Source of the DNA: CAYQJL01 sp964612295
Lineage (GTDB): Bacteria > Eisenbacteria > RBG-16-71-46 > CAIMUX01 > WJJG01
Assembly: GCA_964612295.1 (NCBI GenBank)
Contig: CAZTDY010000005.1
Location: forward strand, 1 to 64,000
Length of the DNA: 64,000 bases
Direction: 5' to 3'
Each line of letters begins with the position of its first letter. The first letter of the stretch is position 1. The notes beneath the pieces were generated by a model. The model was not told the origin of the DNA. It did no database searches and saw nothing but the letters and a program-made list of their open reading frames with translations. A program made the position numbers and the translations under genes. Shown piece by piece: positions 35,901 through 44,322 of this stretch.

Positions 35901-36484
35901 AACGCATCGTCGTAGTCGATGTGGAAGCAGAGATGCGTGATGCCCGTCGTGTCGCTGACCACCACCGTGCGGCGCAATGAGGCTGTCAGACAAGGGGGAA
36001 GCAGGGTGGCGTCGTCGCCGTCCCCGAAACCGAATCCGCTGGGCCCCTCCGACCAGGAGGAGTCATCGAACCCGTCCTCCCACCAATCCTCCGGCGGCGC
36101 CGTCGCATTGGCGCGGTAACGCCAGAGGTCGCCCCACATGACAACCGTGTCCCAGTAGGCTTTCTGGGCCAGACGATCCTTGCTCGAGGCGAAGATGAGG
36201 AGGTGCTCACCAGCCCGGATATCCCATTTGGGAAGCTGCCACTTGTAGGGATCGTCCGGATCGTCGGTCAGCCCACAGTTGAAGAGCTCCACCTCCTCGG
36301 GACCCGTGTTGTAGAGCTCGATCCAGTCCGAGGTGTCGCCGTCTTCATCGAGAATGCCCTGGGTGTTCGACGGCAGGTATTCGTTGATGAGGATCTCGCT
36401 CCGTCCCACACCCGGCAGAGCGGCAAGAAGGAAGGCAACGCAAAGCGCTAGCGCGATCATGCGCCCGGTTTTCGCCTGAGACAC
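32912..36484 (-). CDS. exported CotH kinase-family protein with lamin-tail and FlgD-like domains
   Basis: About 1190 residues. Signal peptide; lamin-tail domain (INEYLPSNTQGILDEDGD... WIELYNTG); a beta-sandwich; a chitobiase-type domain (PGAEIHYTLDGAEPS); the CotH domain (MGMKIHGGWTRTYPQKALRL, then LLQDMDWGIGFY as the metal-binding acid motif). A second lamin-tail domain (INEINYNSEDDVDVGDWIELYNN) and a FlgD-like end (HDLVWDGRTDGGWPASPGVYFVRL) follow. CotH proteins are atypical secreted protein kinases. GTG 36484 was chosen for its CTGGGAGGT site; an ATG at 36538 directly abuts the stop of the upstream CotH gene. The two CotH genes are co-transcribed. Confidence 0.88.
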   Translation of the reverse strand: MSQAKTGRMIALALCVAFLLAALPGVGRSEILINEYLPSNTQGILDEDGDTSDWIELYNTGPEEVELFNCGLTDDPDDPYKWQLPKWDIRAGEHLLIFASSKDRLAQKAYWDTVVMWGDLWRYRANATAPPEDWWEDGFDDSSWSEGPSGFGFGDGDDATLLPPCLTASLRRTVVVSDTTGITHLCFHIDYDDAFVVYLNGEELFREGIYYTGDPPWDLPATISHEAAIYRGGVPETYLIPDVSGLLRPGDNTLAIQVHNTSLSSDDLSMIPILSVGRSEPTGGAGPDPFVQFLLPHLHTNFKIDRQGEQLMLSAASGAVFDSMATDSLPQDISKGRAPDGSETWHYFSESTPESPNGTGGGVDFAPAVQFSPDPGFYAAPVLVTLWTDSPGAEIHYTLDGAEPSEGSALYGSPIAVDTTTVIRARSFESGYLPSPISSRTYIVDEATDLPVFSLATDPPNLWDTDTGIYILGENADPEYPHHGANYWEDWERPVHVEFFETDGITRLRQEMGMKIHGGWTRTYPQKALRLIADEDYGPPEMAYPFFDEKDIETFTRLILRNAGNDWCLAHLRDALQQRLAASTGVGYQAYSPSVVYLNGVYWGIHNIRERLDARFLADNYGVDPDNVDLLRDQQVVMEGSAGHYLAMLGYIETNGLEDDEDFAYIESQMEVDDFATYYLTRIWFANNDWPGGNIRYWRPDTPNGRWRWLLQDMDWGIGFYVGPYHNTLSFALEPDGPDWPNPPWSTFLMRSLLENEAFRYRFINRYADHMNSTFLPSVTTPVAEAVMAGIEMEIATHMERWGFTLGIWEEQTEEVLEFLELRTDPARQHVIDEFGLDGLYTLTLDVYPPESGTIALTAIDIGELWSGTYFKQVPMTLSAIPAPGYQFLQWSDDGLPLDPVAVIEPDDDYTLSALFGPAPLPADAVVINEINYNSEDDVDVGDWIELYNNAEVTADLEGWVFKDEEDAHNFEIPPGVEVPPGGFLVLCEDSTLFRAVFPNDGPLCGEFDFGLSGGGELIRLFDSEGAIHDSLTYDDDEPWPSEPDGLGPTLELISAGFDNALPQSWAASTGYGTPGTINSAYVLDVDPGEEDGSEQAPWSLSLARPAPNPGGDRVHIRLTLDRMRGVDLQIYDVAGRRVRKLAGGMLQAGPHDLVWDGRTDGGWPASPGVYFVRLETEDLKQSRKFLIIE

Positions 36485-36538
36485 GTGGGGACCTCCCAGG
36501 ATGTCCTCTGCTGTGACTGCCACAGCAGGTGCACTCAT

Positions 36539-39280
36539 CTAACGCAGGTAGAGCAGTCTCACCGTCGGCGGCGAGTGGGAGAGCCCACCCGGCGCAGTAT
36601 TCGAACGCGCGTCTGATATGCGGGCACGGCCCACATAGAGCCCCGGCGGGGCAAACTGCCCGGTCTCGAGACGCCCGTCCCACACCCAGCGGTCGGAGGC
36701 TCGTGACATCTGGACGCGGCGGCACAGGCGTCCGCCGACATCGAAGATCTCGAAGATATCCGCGAGCGTTCCCGCATCCAGGTGGAGCGAGACGCGGTGG
36801 GTGAACGGGTTCGGCCAGGCGTGCAGCGAAGGCGCCGCGGTCCAGATTCCATCGAGCGCGGGGCCGTCGATGCCTTGATCGACGTCATTGAAGGTGCCCG
36901 GTGTCGGATCCGGGTCGAATGCCCAGCGATAGTCGCCGTCGGAGATTCGCGCCCTGGACACGTCGGTCGTCTGGGCACCGAAGAAGACGAGATCGACCAG
37001 GTCGATATCGTCGGGATCTACCGGGTCCCCGGCGTCCGGTTCCTTCTTGTGGAGTGCGATGCGCTCTCCCTCTTTCTTCAGCTTGAAGTTGGTGTGCAAC
37101 GGACCCTGCGTCTGGTCGTTGTCGACCCAGACGATCACATGGCTCAGGCCGGCGATGGTCGTGTCCGGGAACTGCCACTGGATCGAATCGTCCAGCTCGT
37201 CGGTCAGGAAGTAGTCGTTCAGATTGACCGGCGTCGGCCGCGGATTGTAGATCTCCAGCCAATCGTCGAACTGACCGACCTCGTCGCTGAGGGTCGTCTC
37301 GTTGTCCGCCATGAACTCGTTGATGTACAGGTCCTGAGGCGTGACGAGGGCCTCCAGATTCGCCAGCATGAAAGCGTATCGTTCGGTGGCGAACTCGTCG
37401 ATCTCCGCGTCCCCCTCGGTGAAGCGTTCGTTGTCTTCCCAGAACCACTTGCGCACATCCATGATACCGTTGGCCTCGACCACCGCGTGGGCCGTGTCGA
37501 TCTCCGCGTAGATGTCCTCGAGCGGCGCGAGTTCGGTCAGATGCTCGTGAATGATCGACGCGTAGGTGTTCTTCAAGACCGGCTCATTCATGACGCGGTA
37601 GGCGAGCATGTTCCCCGTCGGGCTGGCGCCCTGCGTGAGGGACTGGGTCCAGTAGGTGTTCGGCAGGAACACCGCTCGGATGCCCCAGGACAGGTCCTTG
37701 TCCCAGGGAATCATCTGCCAGAAGTCCGTATCCAGGTCATGACAGAGGTAGAAGTTCTTCACGATCGCATCGCCGTCGTTGACCGTGTTGAGCACGGCGT
37801 AGTAACGCAGGTACTCCTCGATGTCCAAGAAGTCGACGAACGTCTCGTAGAACTCCTCATCGGCGACGTAGTTCAAGGTCTCGATGAAGAGGATCAGATC
37901 CGCCCAGGGCGTCTCCTCGTTGGTTTCCTTGTCGTAGTTCTCATGGTAGTCGAGACTGTCGGGATAGGCCTGGAGACGGTCGAAGCACTTGTAAATGGAA
38001 GCCCCGTTGTCGAGATCGCGCGCCTGCAGGAAACGCGCGTCGACCTGCTCGACGTCACAGTAGACCCCCATGTGCTCCCCGTTCAGCACGATGACCCGCT
38101 CCTGCGCGGTCGGGGCGGGCACGCCGCAGGTGCGGAACAGATCCATCGACAGGGGGGATCGCATGAGGCACGGGTCGCACATCTCGCTATTGCAGTTGAA
38201 CTTGGTGCGGTTCTCGTGGTCGGCGTCGGTCAACTTGATCTTGTAGGACTTCTTGCTCAGCGGCCGGACGACATTCCCGCGGTAGCGGAGGCCGGCATCA
38301 TACAGAGAGTCACCCATCTGCACGGTGCAGCTGTAGTAGATATCCGCGTTGATGTCTTCGTTGAGCATCGCCAGACTGTCCGGATCGATCTCGATGAAAT
38401 AGACCGGGAGCGGCGAATCCTCGTGCAACATCGCCGCGGCGGTGAAGGGTCCGGTCGGATCCGATTCGTTTCCGAAGGCATCGACCGCCGTGATCTGATA
38501 GCCGTACTCGATCAGGGGAACGAGGGTGTTGTCCACGAATCGGCTGACGAGATTGAGTTCGCCGATCTGCTCGACGAACTGCCCGCCCTGCTCCACGCGC
38601 CGGTAGACACGGTAGCCGGCGACATCCTCTTCCTCGTTGTCTTCCCAGTTGAGAATGATCTGCTCGTATCCGCCCAGGATCTCGGTCAGCACCGGAGGGG
38701 CGGGGGCGATCGCGTCCGGCTCGTGATCGAGCACGCTGATCCCGCAGATCTGCGTATGGGGGTGGGGGACGTCATCGAGGTACAGCTGGCCGTCGTTGAC
38801 CGTCACCGCGAACCGGTAGTCCAGCGCGTAGTCCTTCTCGACGTGCGCGTAGACGTCCAGGTCCTCCAGGAGCAGGTTTCCCTCGCTCCACCAATCCATC
38901 GTGTAGTTGTCTGCCCTGTGGCTCCAGGCCTCGCAGAAATTGAGGGTGAGGAGGTAGTCTCCGTTGGGAACGTCGATCCGGTAGTTGCCGGTGGCCGAGT
39001 GGAAGGACTTGTAGAGCCGGGGATCGATGCACCCACCGACCGTCCGCCAGTTGATGTAGTCGCCCGCGAGAAGCCAGCCGTATCCCTGTTCGACCGAGTA
39101 GGGACCGTCGCCGACGTATTCGGTGCCGTCGGTCAGCGTCAGGGGCGAGCCGCCGGAATTGATGTGCAGCTCGAAATCGGCCCAGGCCGGAAACGCCGGC
39201 AGCAGGCAGGCAAGACCGATGACGAAAAGAACCCAACTGCCGGGACGATCAGTGGCGCAAAGATGCGGAACCAGCCTCAT
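36539..39280 (-). CDS. exported CotH kinase-family protein with malectin-like, Fn3, lamin-tail and FlgD-like domains
   Basis: 913 residues; first gene of the operon. Signal peptide, malectin-like carbohydrate-binding domain (about 35-190; FELHINSGGSPLTL... WRTVGGCIDPRLYKSFH), Fn3 domain (YEQIILNWEDNEEEDVAGYRVYRR), CotH domain (RYRGNVVRPLSKKSYKIKL; MIPWDKDLSWG holds the acid/metal motif), lamin-tail domain (INEFMADNETTLSDEVGQ) and a FlgD-like end (WVWDGRLETGQFAPPGLYVG). It is probably a surface-exposed or spore-coat-like kinase. ATG 39280 follows TAGGTGAGAAC. A strong sigma-70 promoter lies 50 nt upstream. Confidence 0.88.
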   Translation of the reverse strand: MRLVPHLCATDRPGSWVLFVIGLACLLPAFPAWADFELHINSGGSPLTLTDGTEYVGDGPYSVEQGYGWLLAGDYINWRTVGGCIDPRLYKSFHSATGNYRIDVPNGDYLLTLNFCEAWSHRADNYTMDWWSEGNLLLEDLDVYAHVEKDYALDYRFAVTVNDGQLYLDDVPHPHTQICGISVLDHEPDAIAPAPPVLTEILGGYEQIILNWEDNEEEDVAGYRVYRRVEQGGQFVEQIGELNLVSRFVDNTLVPLIEYGYQITAVDAFGNESDPTGPFTAAAMLHEDSPLPVYFIEIDPDSLAMLNEDINADIYYSCTVQMGDSLYDAGLRYRGNVVRPLSKKSYKIKLTDADHENRTKFNCNSEMCDPCLMRSPLSMDLFRTCGVPAPTAQERVIVLNGEHMGVYCDVEQVDARFLQARDLDNGASIYKCFDRLQAYPDSLDYHENYDKETNEETPWADLILFIETLNYVADEEFYETFVDFLDIEEYLRYYAVLNTVNDGDAIVKNFYLCHDLDTDFWQMIPWDKDLSWGIRAVFLPNTYWTQSLTQGASPTGNMLAYRVMNEPVLKNTYASIIHEHLTELAPLEDIYAEIDTAHAVVEANGIMDVRKWFWEDNERFTEGDAEIDEFATERYAFMLANLEALVTPQDLYINEFMADNETTLSDEVGQFDDWLEIYNPRPTPVNLNDYFLTDELDDSIQWQFPDTTIAGLSHVIVWVDNDQTQGPLHTNFKLKKEGERIALHKKEPDAGDPVDPDDIDLVDLVFFGAQTTDVSRARISDGDYRWAFDPDPTPGTFNDVDQGIDGPALDGIWTAAPSLHAWPNPFTHRVSLHLDAGTLADIFEIFDVGGRLCRRVQMSRASDRWVWDGRLETGQFAPPGLYVGRARISDARSNTAPGGLSHSPPTVRLLYLR

Positions 39281-39331
39281 GTTCTCACCTACGCGACGGT
39301 TGTTCTCCAGGATCTTGTCTAGTCCACATAC

Positions 39332-39360
39332 ATTATAGCACGTTGGGGGGGGTCTCACAA
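39332..39360 (-). promoter_or_regulatory. sigma-70 promoter of the CotH-VTC operon
   Basis: On the minus strand TTGTGA, a 17-nt spacer that includes eight C, and a perfect TATAAT. The implied start is about 45 nt before ATG 39280. It is the clearest housekeeping promoter noticed in the window. Confidence 0.75.
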
Positions 39361-39537
39361 TGTGCCCCCGGGCACGGAAGCTGTTGTACCGCAAGTGGAT
39401 ACAGGTGTCAGCAGTGTGGGAGGCGGGGGCGGAATAGGCCTAAGACGGCGAACACCGCCAGCAGGGTCGCCGGCGGCGCTCGCAAAAGTCAGTTCTGCGT
39501 GGGCGTGGTCCGGAAGCAGCCCTATCGCCCGGGGCGG

Positions 39538-40629
39538 CTATTTGTCTTCAGGGGTCTGCCGCTTGATTTGGTCGCCCGTACGAGGGGTGCCCCCAAGTAC
39601 CGACTGGTCCTGAGGTTGGCCGGTTCTGACCTCCCTGTCCCTCTCTTCCTTGGCCTTTGCACGCCTGTTCTTGGCCCGTGCCCGGCGCATGTCCGCGGTC
39701 GCCTCCTGCGCCGCCTCGGCCGCCGCTGCAACTACGGGGTCCTCAGGGATGTCCTTGGTGAGCGTGATGTTCTTCCCGCCGAAATCGACGATGCTGTTAT
39801 CCGGCGAGACGATCAGCCGCGTATTGGCCAGGTGCTGGCCTCGCGTGCCGGAGCGATTGAGAATCGTCTCGGCGATCAGGACGGGCGCCTCGTCTTTGCG
39901 CGTGACATGGCCTCCCAGAACCACATCGACCTCCGGCAGGGACGAGGTGTACTGCTCCATCGACTTGGTATCGACATGGGCGAGGAGAACGAGGATATCC
40001 ACCTGAGGCCGAACCTCCGGGATCAGCTGCTGTAGCGTGCCCATCGGCGGAAGGAGACGCAGCCGATTGCCGACCTTGTTCATCACGCTCGTGTTCATCT
40101 GGTTTTCGCTGATCGCGCTCAGGAATCCGACCGTGACGCCCCCGCGCTCCATGATCAAGTATTGCTGACCGATGGGCTGCCATATGCCGTCCTTCATCTG
40201 CTCGACGTTGGACACCACCAGCGGCAAGGGAGCAACCTGCTGCAGGCTGTCGATCATGTCGAAGAACTCGAACTCGAGCTCCCCGTAGGTCACGGCGTCG
40301 TATCTGAGCCGGGCCATCTCCATCCAGCTGGCGATGCTTTCCGGGTAGCTGTTCTTCCAGTTGCGGTGAACGAAGTCACCACCATCGGCCAGGAACATGA
40401 TTCCGCCCTGCTTCCGCAGAGTATCGACGAGGGCGGCCCGCCGGGCCATCCCACCCTTCTTGCCGTGTCACCCACAGGGGACAATGTCGGCGTTGAAGCA
40501 GCTCTGCGATATGATTCGGACTTCCACATTCGTGGGTCGTTTGCCGCTGGGACCGCCCGTGAGGGCGCAGCCCTGGAGCAGGGCGAGGGTCGCGACACCA
40601 GCAACGAGGAAGCTCAAGCCTCTTTTCAT
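39538..40629 (-). CDS. candidate selenoprotein: lipoprotein, metallophosphoesterase/5'-nucleotidase-like (copy 1)
   Basis: Read through one in-frame TGA (codon 54, 40468-40470) this is a 363-residue lipoprotein. ATG 40629 (GGAG upstream) starts a signal ending in the lipobox LLQGC. Next come KRPTNVEVRI, QSCF, then VPCG-Sec-H and GGMARRA. Without read-through the gene would be either a 53-codon stub or would start at ATG 40449 without signal or lipobox. Downstream is a calcineurin-like fold: ADGGDFVHR, SNVEQ, LLAHVD and LGGH; some metal ligands of true 5'-nucleotidases are missing. The C-terminus is highly charged. The paralogue at 40778 has the same TGA. Related proteins I recall carry Cys there (PCGC...GGLARR). 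A selenocysteine next to Cys suggests redox chemistry at the cell surface. Sel genes are not in the window. Confidence 0.75.
40468..40470 (-). other. in-frame TGA, probable selenocysteine codon (copy 1)
   Basis: The codon lies between CCC-TGT-GGG and CAC, encoding VPCG-U-H. Protein similarity to the neighbouring paralogue continues without a break on both sides. Confidence 0.7.
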
Positions 40630-40777
40630 GGGTCTGTCTCCGCAGTTACTTGGTACTCACACGTCCTAGGATAAGGAGTCTGCCGAGGCCCGCCGTCCAC
40701 ACCGGCCACCCGAGGCAGATCGCAGGAGTATACCCCAGAGCGGGGCAAACATTCCAGCGGGCTGCACCCCGACCCCT

Positions 40778-41809
40778 CTACTTCTTCTCCGCCCGATCCG
40801 GCTTGTAGAGTCTGTCCGGAATCGGGAGTTGGCCCTCGTCCGCCGCAGCGGCCTTTCGGGCATTTCGTTTTCTGTCCTTGGCCTCCTTGCTGCTGGCCTG
40901 CGCCTGGAGGGCGGCCTGGGCGATGACCGGGTCCTCGGGCATATCGACGGTGAGCGTGATGTTCTTCCCGCCGAATTCGCAGATCTCGTCGTCGGGCGAG
41001 ATGATCAGCCGCGTGCTGGAGATCGCGCGTCCCCGCGTTCCCGCCCGATTGAGGATCGCACTGTCCATCTGCGCCGGGCCCAGGTCCGTGATCGGCATGT
41101 GTCCGCCGACGACGACATCCACGTCCTCCATGCTGTCGGCGTACTCCATCATGGTTCCGGGGTCCAGATAGGCCAGCAAGACCACCACCTCGCATTGGTC
41201 CCGGAGTTTTCGGGAAACGAGGCGGGTTGTCTCGTGAGGATCGAGAATCCTCACCTTGTTCTCGTTCCTGCGACGGACCGTGTTGGAGATCACGATGTCA
41301 TTGACGACGCTCATGACGCCCACCCGAATTCCGTTGCGCTCTACAATTCGATAGGGCTCCCCGAGCGGAACCCATTGGCCATCGACTGACTGCTCCAGGT
41401 TCGTGCAGACCAAGGGAAGGTCCACATTCGACCGCAAGCTATCGAGCTCATCCCACTGGTTGAGCTCCTGGAATCCGAAGGTAACGGCGTCATAACCAAG
41501 CCGCGCCATCTCGGTCCAGGTGGCTTTCGTCTCCGCCAGGTTGCGTTTGTTCTTGTGCGAGAAGCTGCCCGCATCAACTAAGACGAACGGCACCTCCGCC
41601 TTCCTGAGGTCGTCGACAAAGCTGGCCCGCCGGGCCAACCCACCCTCTTTGTCATGTCACCCGCAGGGGACGACTTCGCCGTGGAAGCAGCTTTGCGCGA
41701 GGATCCGCACCTCGACATTGGTGGGCCGCTTGGCGGATCTCCACCCGCCGCAGCCCTGGAGCAGCGCAAATGTCGCCAGCAGGGACACCATCCATAGGAA
41801 GCGGTGCAT
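40778..41809 (-). CDS. candidate selenoprotein: lipoprotein, metallophosphoesterase/5'-nucleotidase-like (copy 2)
   Basis: A 343-residue paralogue, read through TGA codon 51 (41657-41659). ATG 41809 follows TTGAGGAGAGTT; the signal peptide ends at lipobox LLQGC. The segment KRPTNVEVRI is identical to copy 1, followed by QSCF, VVPCG-Sec-H and GGLARRA. Downstream the metallophosphoesterase-like core reads VDAGSFSHKN, TNLEQ, LLAYLD and VGGHMPITD; the second His of GHxH is absent in both copies. Synonymous changes on both sides of the TGA (TGT/TGC before, CAC/CAT after) show selection on the protein across it. The next in-frame start after the TGA would be TTG 41638, which would discard signal and lipobox. 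The gene lies 148 nt upstream of copy 1, probably one transcript. Confidence 0.75.
41615..41653 (-). promoter_or_regulatory. SECIS-like hairpin candidate after TGA of copy 2
   Basis: Starting six nucleotides after the first base of the TGA, GACAAAG pairs with CTTTGTC (41647-41653 with 41615-41621). Inside, GGCCC/GGGCC (41632-41636 with 41624-41628) closes a three-base loop. The inner hairpin also exists in copy 1 (40435-40447); the outer one does not. The loop is not the canonical GGU type, so the call is tentative. Confidence 0.3.
41657..41659 (-). other. in-frame TGA, probable selenocysteine codon (copy 2)
   Basis: The codon lies between CCC-TGC-GGG and CAT, at exactly the position of the TGA in copy 1. 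TGA is a normal stop elsewhere in the window (for example at 4198, 7800, 11538 and 15321), so code reassignment does not explain it. Confidence 0.7.
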
Positions 41810-42016
41810 AACTCTCCTCAAGGGCTCGATGGAATCGAGCAGGGACCATGGCCGGAGTTGTCTACATTCTAGTAATACTATTCGGCCAGGCCGGTTCCCG
41901 TCCCCGGCATTTCTCCCCGGATCGCCATCGGAGGATCCAGGGCGAAATCCGTCTAAGGTGCTTGATAGTAATCACTTGTGGTGATAGCCGGCCGGGCGCC
42001 TATTTGCCGCCCTCGC

Positions 42017-43084
42017 CTAGCGGATGAGACGCAACAGGACGCTCTCGGACCTCCCGGCGGTGTCCAGACGGACGAGATACACGCCTGTGGGTAGGAGATG
42101 CCCCGTCCCGTCGCGCCCGTCCCAGGTGATCAGGTGCGCGCCGGGGGGGCGGTACCCCTGATCGAGCTCCAGCAAGCGGCGTCCTGAAAGGTCGAACAGC
42201 CCTGCGCGAACCCTGCCAGCCACCGGCACCTGGTAGCGGATGGTCGCGGTCCCGAGAACCGGATTCGGCGAGACCGGGCCCACCACCAGAGTCGGTCGGT
42301 TCGAGTCGACGGGATGCGCGTCCGTGCCCGCCATCGGATCGGGGATCCAGGTCGCTCCCCCGGTCGAGTGATAGGCAGGATAGGGATTCGTGAACGCGAT
42401 CCACTCGCCTCCCACCCCCTGAGCGAGGTCATAGGCGAAGCAGGGAATGCCATCATCTCCTCGCGTGGCGGTCAGGTACGCCGTGTTGTTGCCCACGGCC
42501 ATTCCGCGCCCCTGTCCATTGCTGGCCGGGATCGTATCGACGAGTTTGATCATCTCGTCGCTGCTCAGGTCGATCGAGTAGAGGCCGGAGTCGCCATACT
42601 CCGTGTACCCGTAGAGGAGGCCGTCGGCGGCGTTGTAGTCGAGCGCGAAGAAACGGAATCCTTCTGTGGTGTAGACATCCAGCGCGAGCACCGCGTTGCC
42701 CGTGGCCGGATCGATCTCGTAGATCCCTTTCGGGGTGGCGTAGTTCGAAAAGCCCCAGAGCGTATTGTCTCCGTAGGCCAGGGCATGGACATCGACACTG
42801 ATGGTCGACAGGTACTGCGGATATGTTTCGGGCGTTGCGGTGAAGAGCTCGGTCGTGAATGCGCCATTACAGAGGTAGAGAAGGCCATCGGGCGTGGCGG
42901 CCGCACCGCTCACATCGAAGGCGTAGTGGTTGTCATACGAGACGTTCGGGAAGCCCGCCAAGTCCGTGGAACGGGTGATCGGTTCGGACCCTTCCAGGCC
43001 CACGAAGAGCTGCTGCGCCTGCCCCGGTGCGCCATGCAGAAGGAGAATCGACAGCAGTACCCAGCCCACAGTTGCTACTCGCAT
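42017..43084 (-). CDS. exported beta-propeller protein with FlgD-like C-terminus
   Basis: 355 residues from ATG 43084, which overlaps the stop of the upstream DUF362 gene (TGATG) and follows GGAGGAC. Signal peptide (VLLSILLLHGAPGQA), then propeller-like repeats (DGLLYLCNGAF, HALAYGDNTLWGFS, GIYEIDPATGNAVL, GLYSIDLSS). The last 85 residues are a FlgD-like domain (VSPNPVLGTATIRYQV; ITWDGRDGTGHLLPTGVYLVRL). The ligand is unknown. Translational coupling to the Fe-S protein gene suggests a shared role. Confidence 0.82.
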   Translation of the reverse strand: MRVATVGWVLLSILLLHGAPGQAQQLFVGLEGSEPITRSTDLAGFPNVSYDNHYAFDVSGAAATPDGLLYLCNGAFTTELFTATPETYPQYLSTISVDVHALAYGDNTLWGFSNYATPKGIYEIDPATGNAVLALDVYTTEGFRFFALDYNAADGLLYGYTEYGDSGLYSIDLSSDEMIKLVDTIPASNGQGRGMAVGNNTAYLTATRGDDGIPCFAYDLAQGVGGEWIAFTNPYPAYHSTGGATWIPDPMAGTDAHPVDSNRPTLVVGPVSPNPVLGTATIRYQVPVAGRVRAGLFDLSGRRLLELDQGYRPPGAHLITWDGRDGTGHLLPTGVYLVRLDTAGRSESVLLRLIR

Positions 43085-44151
43085 CACACGTCCTCCAGTT
43101 CATAGGTGCGTTGTCCCAAGCCGATCGTTTCCCCGTGGCGAAGTTGCACTTCCCAGTCTATCTCAGGCCAGGCCTCCTTGAATACGTCCGTCTCCGCCGC
43201 CTGGTTGACCAGGTCGACGCACGCCTGGTCGAGCGCCACCGGATCGTGGGAGAAGGCGATGCCGATGTCCGGCACCAGCTGCCCCCGGTTGGCCCCCATG
43301 CAGTCGCAGTGTTTCGTCACCCGGTTGATGAGATTGATGAAGCCCGCGCGCCGGCCGGTGGCCTTCAAGACGGCCAGGGCGTACTCGGCGGTGGCCTCCA
43401 TGACCTGGGTGGATTCCCGGGACCAGTCGATCCCGATCGCGCCGGTGGGGCAGACCGCGATGCACTCGGCGCACCCGATGCAGGTCTGGCCATCGATCTG
43501 AGCCGGGGCATCGGTCAGGGTGATCGCTTCCACGGGGCACACCGAGCCGCACAGGTAGCATCGGACGCACTTCTGCTCACCGACGATCGGACTGACCGCC
43601 GAGTGTTGGTCCAGCTTTCCAGCCCGCGACGCCAGGCCCATGCCCAGATTCTTGATGGCGCCCCCGTATCCCTCGACCATGTGGCCGGTGAGATGGGCCA
43701 CCCCGATGAGATAATCGAGATCGCGTACGACGGGAGCGAGATGCGCGGTCGTCACCCGTTTGCAGTCGATCTCGACCGCGAACGAATCCCGTCCGGAGAT
43801 GCCGTCGCTCAGAATGATGGGAGCCTCGACCGTCTCGTGGGTGAATCCATGCTCGCGGGCGACCTCCAGGTGTTCGACCGCGTTCATCCGCCGGCCGCGA
43901 TAGAGCGTGTTCGTCTCGGTGACGAAGGGATGATGCCCGTGATTGCGGTGGAGCCTGACGAGGCGCCGGATCAGGTGGGCGGGAGGGTGACCTTCATTGC
44001 CGGCCTCCCCGAAGGTGAGCTTGATCGCGACCAGCGCCTTCGCCGGCAGGTCCCCCCAGGAGGCGCCCTCGAGCAAGGCGGCAAAGCGCTTTTCGACGTG
44101 GGCCGGATCACTCCAATCATCGATTCGGGCCAGGAGCACCGTAGGGTCCAT
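43084..44151 (-). CDS. DUF362 protein with two 4Fe-4S clusters
   Basis: 355 residues. The DUF362 core (about 35-190: AIKLTFGEAGNEGH, FVTETNTLYRGRR, HLTGHMVEGYGGAIKNLGMG) is followed by two ferredoxin motifs, CVRCYLCGSVCPVEAI and CIGCAECIAVCPTGAI, and a conserved end (DIGIAFSHDPVALDQACVDLV). Enzymatic function is unknown; a role in electron transfer or Fe-S-dependent chemistry is inferred from the motifs. ATG 44151 was chosen for GGAGGA nine bases upstream; the 52 codons before it are not protein-like. It is divergent from the amidotransferase gene. Confidence 0.9.
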   Translation of the reverse strand: MDPTVLLARIDDWSDPAHVEKRFAALLEGASWGDLPAKALVAIKLTFGEAGNEGHPPAHLIRRLVRLHRNHGHHPFVTETNTLYRGRRMNAVEHLEVAREHGFTHETVEAPIILSDGISGRDSFAVEIDCKRVTTAHLAPVVRDLDYLIGVAHLTGHMVEGYGGAIKNLGMGLASRAGKLDQHSAVSPIVGEQKCVRCYLCGSVCPVEAITLTDAPAQIDGQTCIGCAECIAVCPTGAIGIDWSRESTQVMEATAEYALAVLKATGRRAGFINLINRVTKHCDCMGANRGQLVPDIGIAFSHDPVALDQACVDLVNQAAETDVFKEAWPEIDWEVQLRHGETIGLGQRTYELEDV

Positions 44152-44322
44152 CTGTTGCACTTCCTCCATTTGGTTCGTGCGCGTGAATCTACAGTAGGCC
44201 AGCGCCCGCCCGACCCGCAACCGTCGAAACGAAAGACCGTTCGCAGCTTGACCCGCGGACCTTTGGAGTGTCAGGCTTGTTGGAACTGGCGGGGGGCCCT
44301 GGAACACACGAGGTGGGCTGTC

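Noticed and set aside
33578..39322. Very long plus-strand open frames opposite the CotH genes
   Set aside because: They are mirror frames caused by strong GC bias; they lack ribosome sites, domains and signal peptides, while the minus-strand proteins are clearly recognisable.
39538..41809. Genetic-code reassignment of TGA
   Set aside because: Many intact genes in the window end in TGA at natural family lengths, so TGA is a stop; recoding at one conserved place fits better.
43027..44322. Extension of the amidotransferase gene far upstream
   Set aside because: The open frame continues through the DUF362 gene but reads as its antisense; a TTG with a good ribosome site at 44323 begins the membrane anchor.
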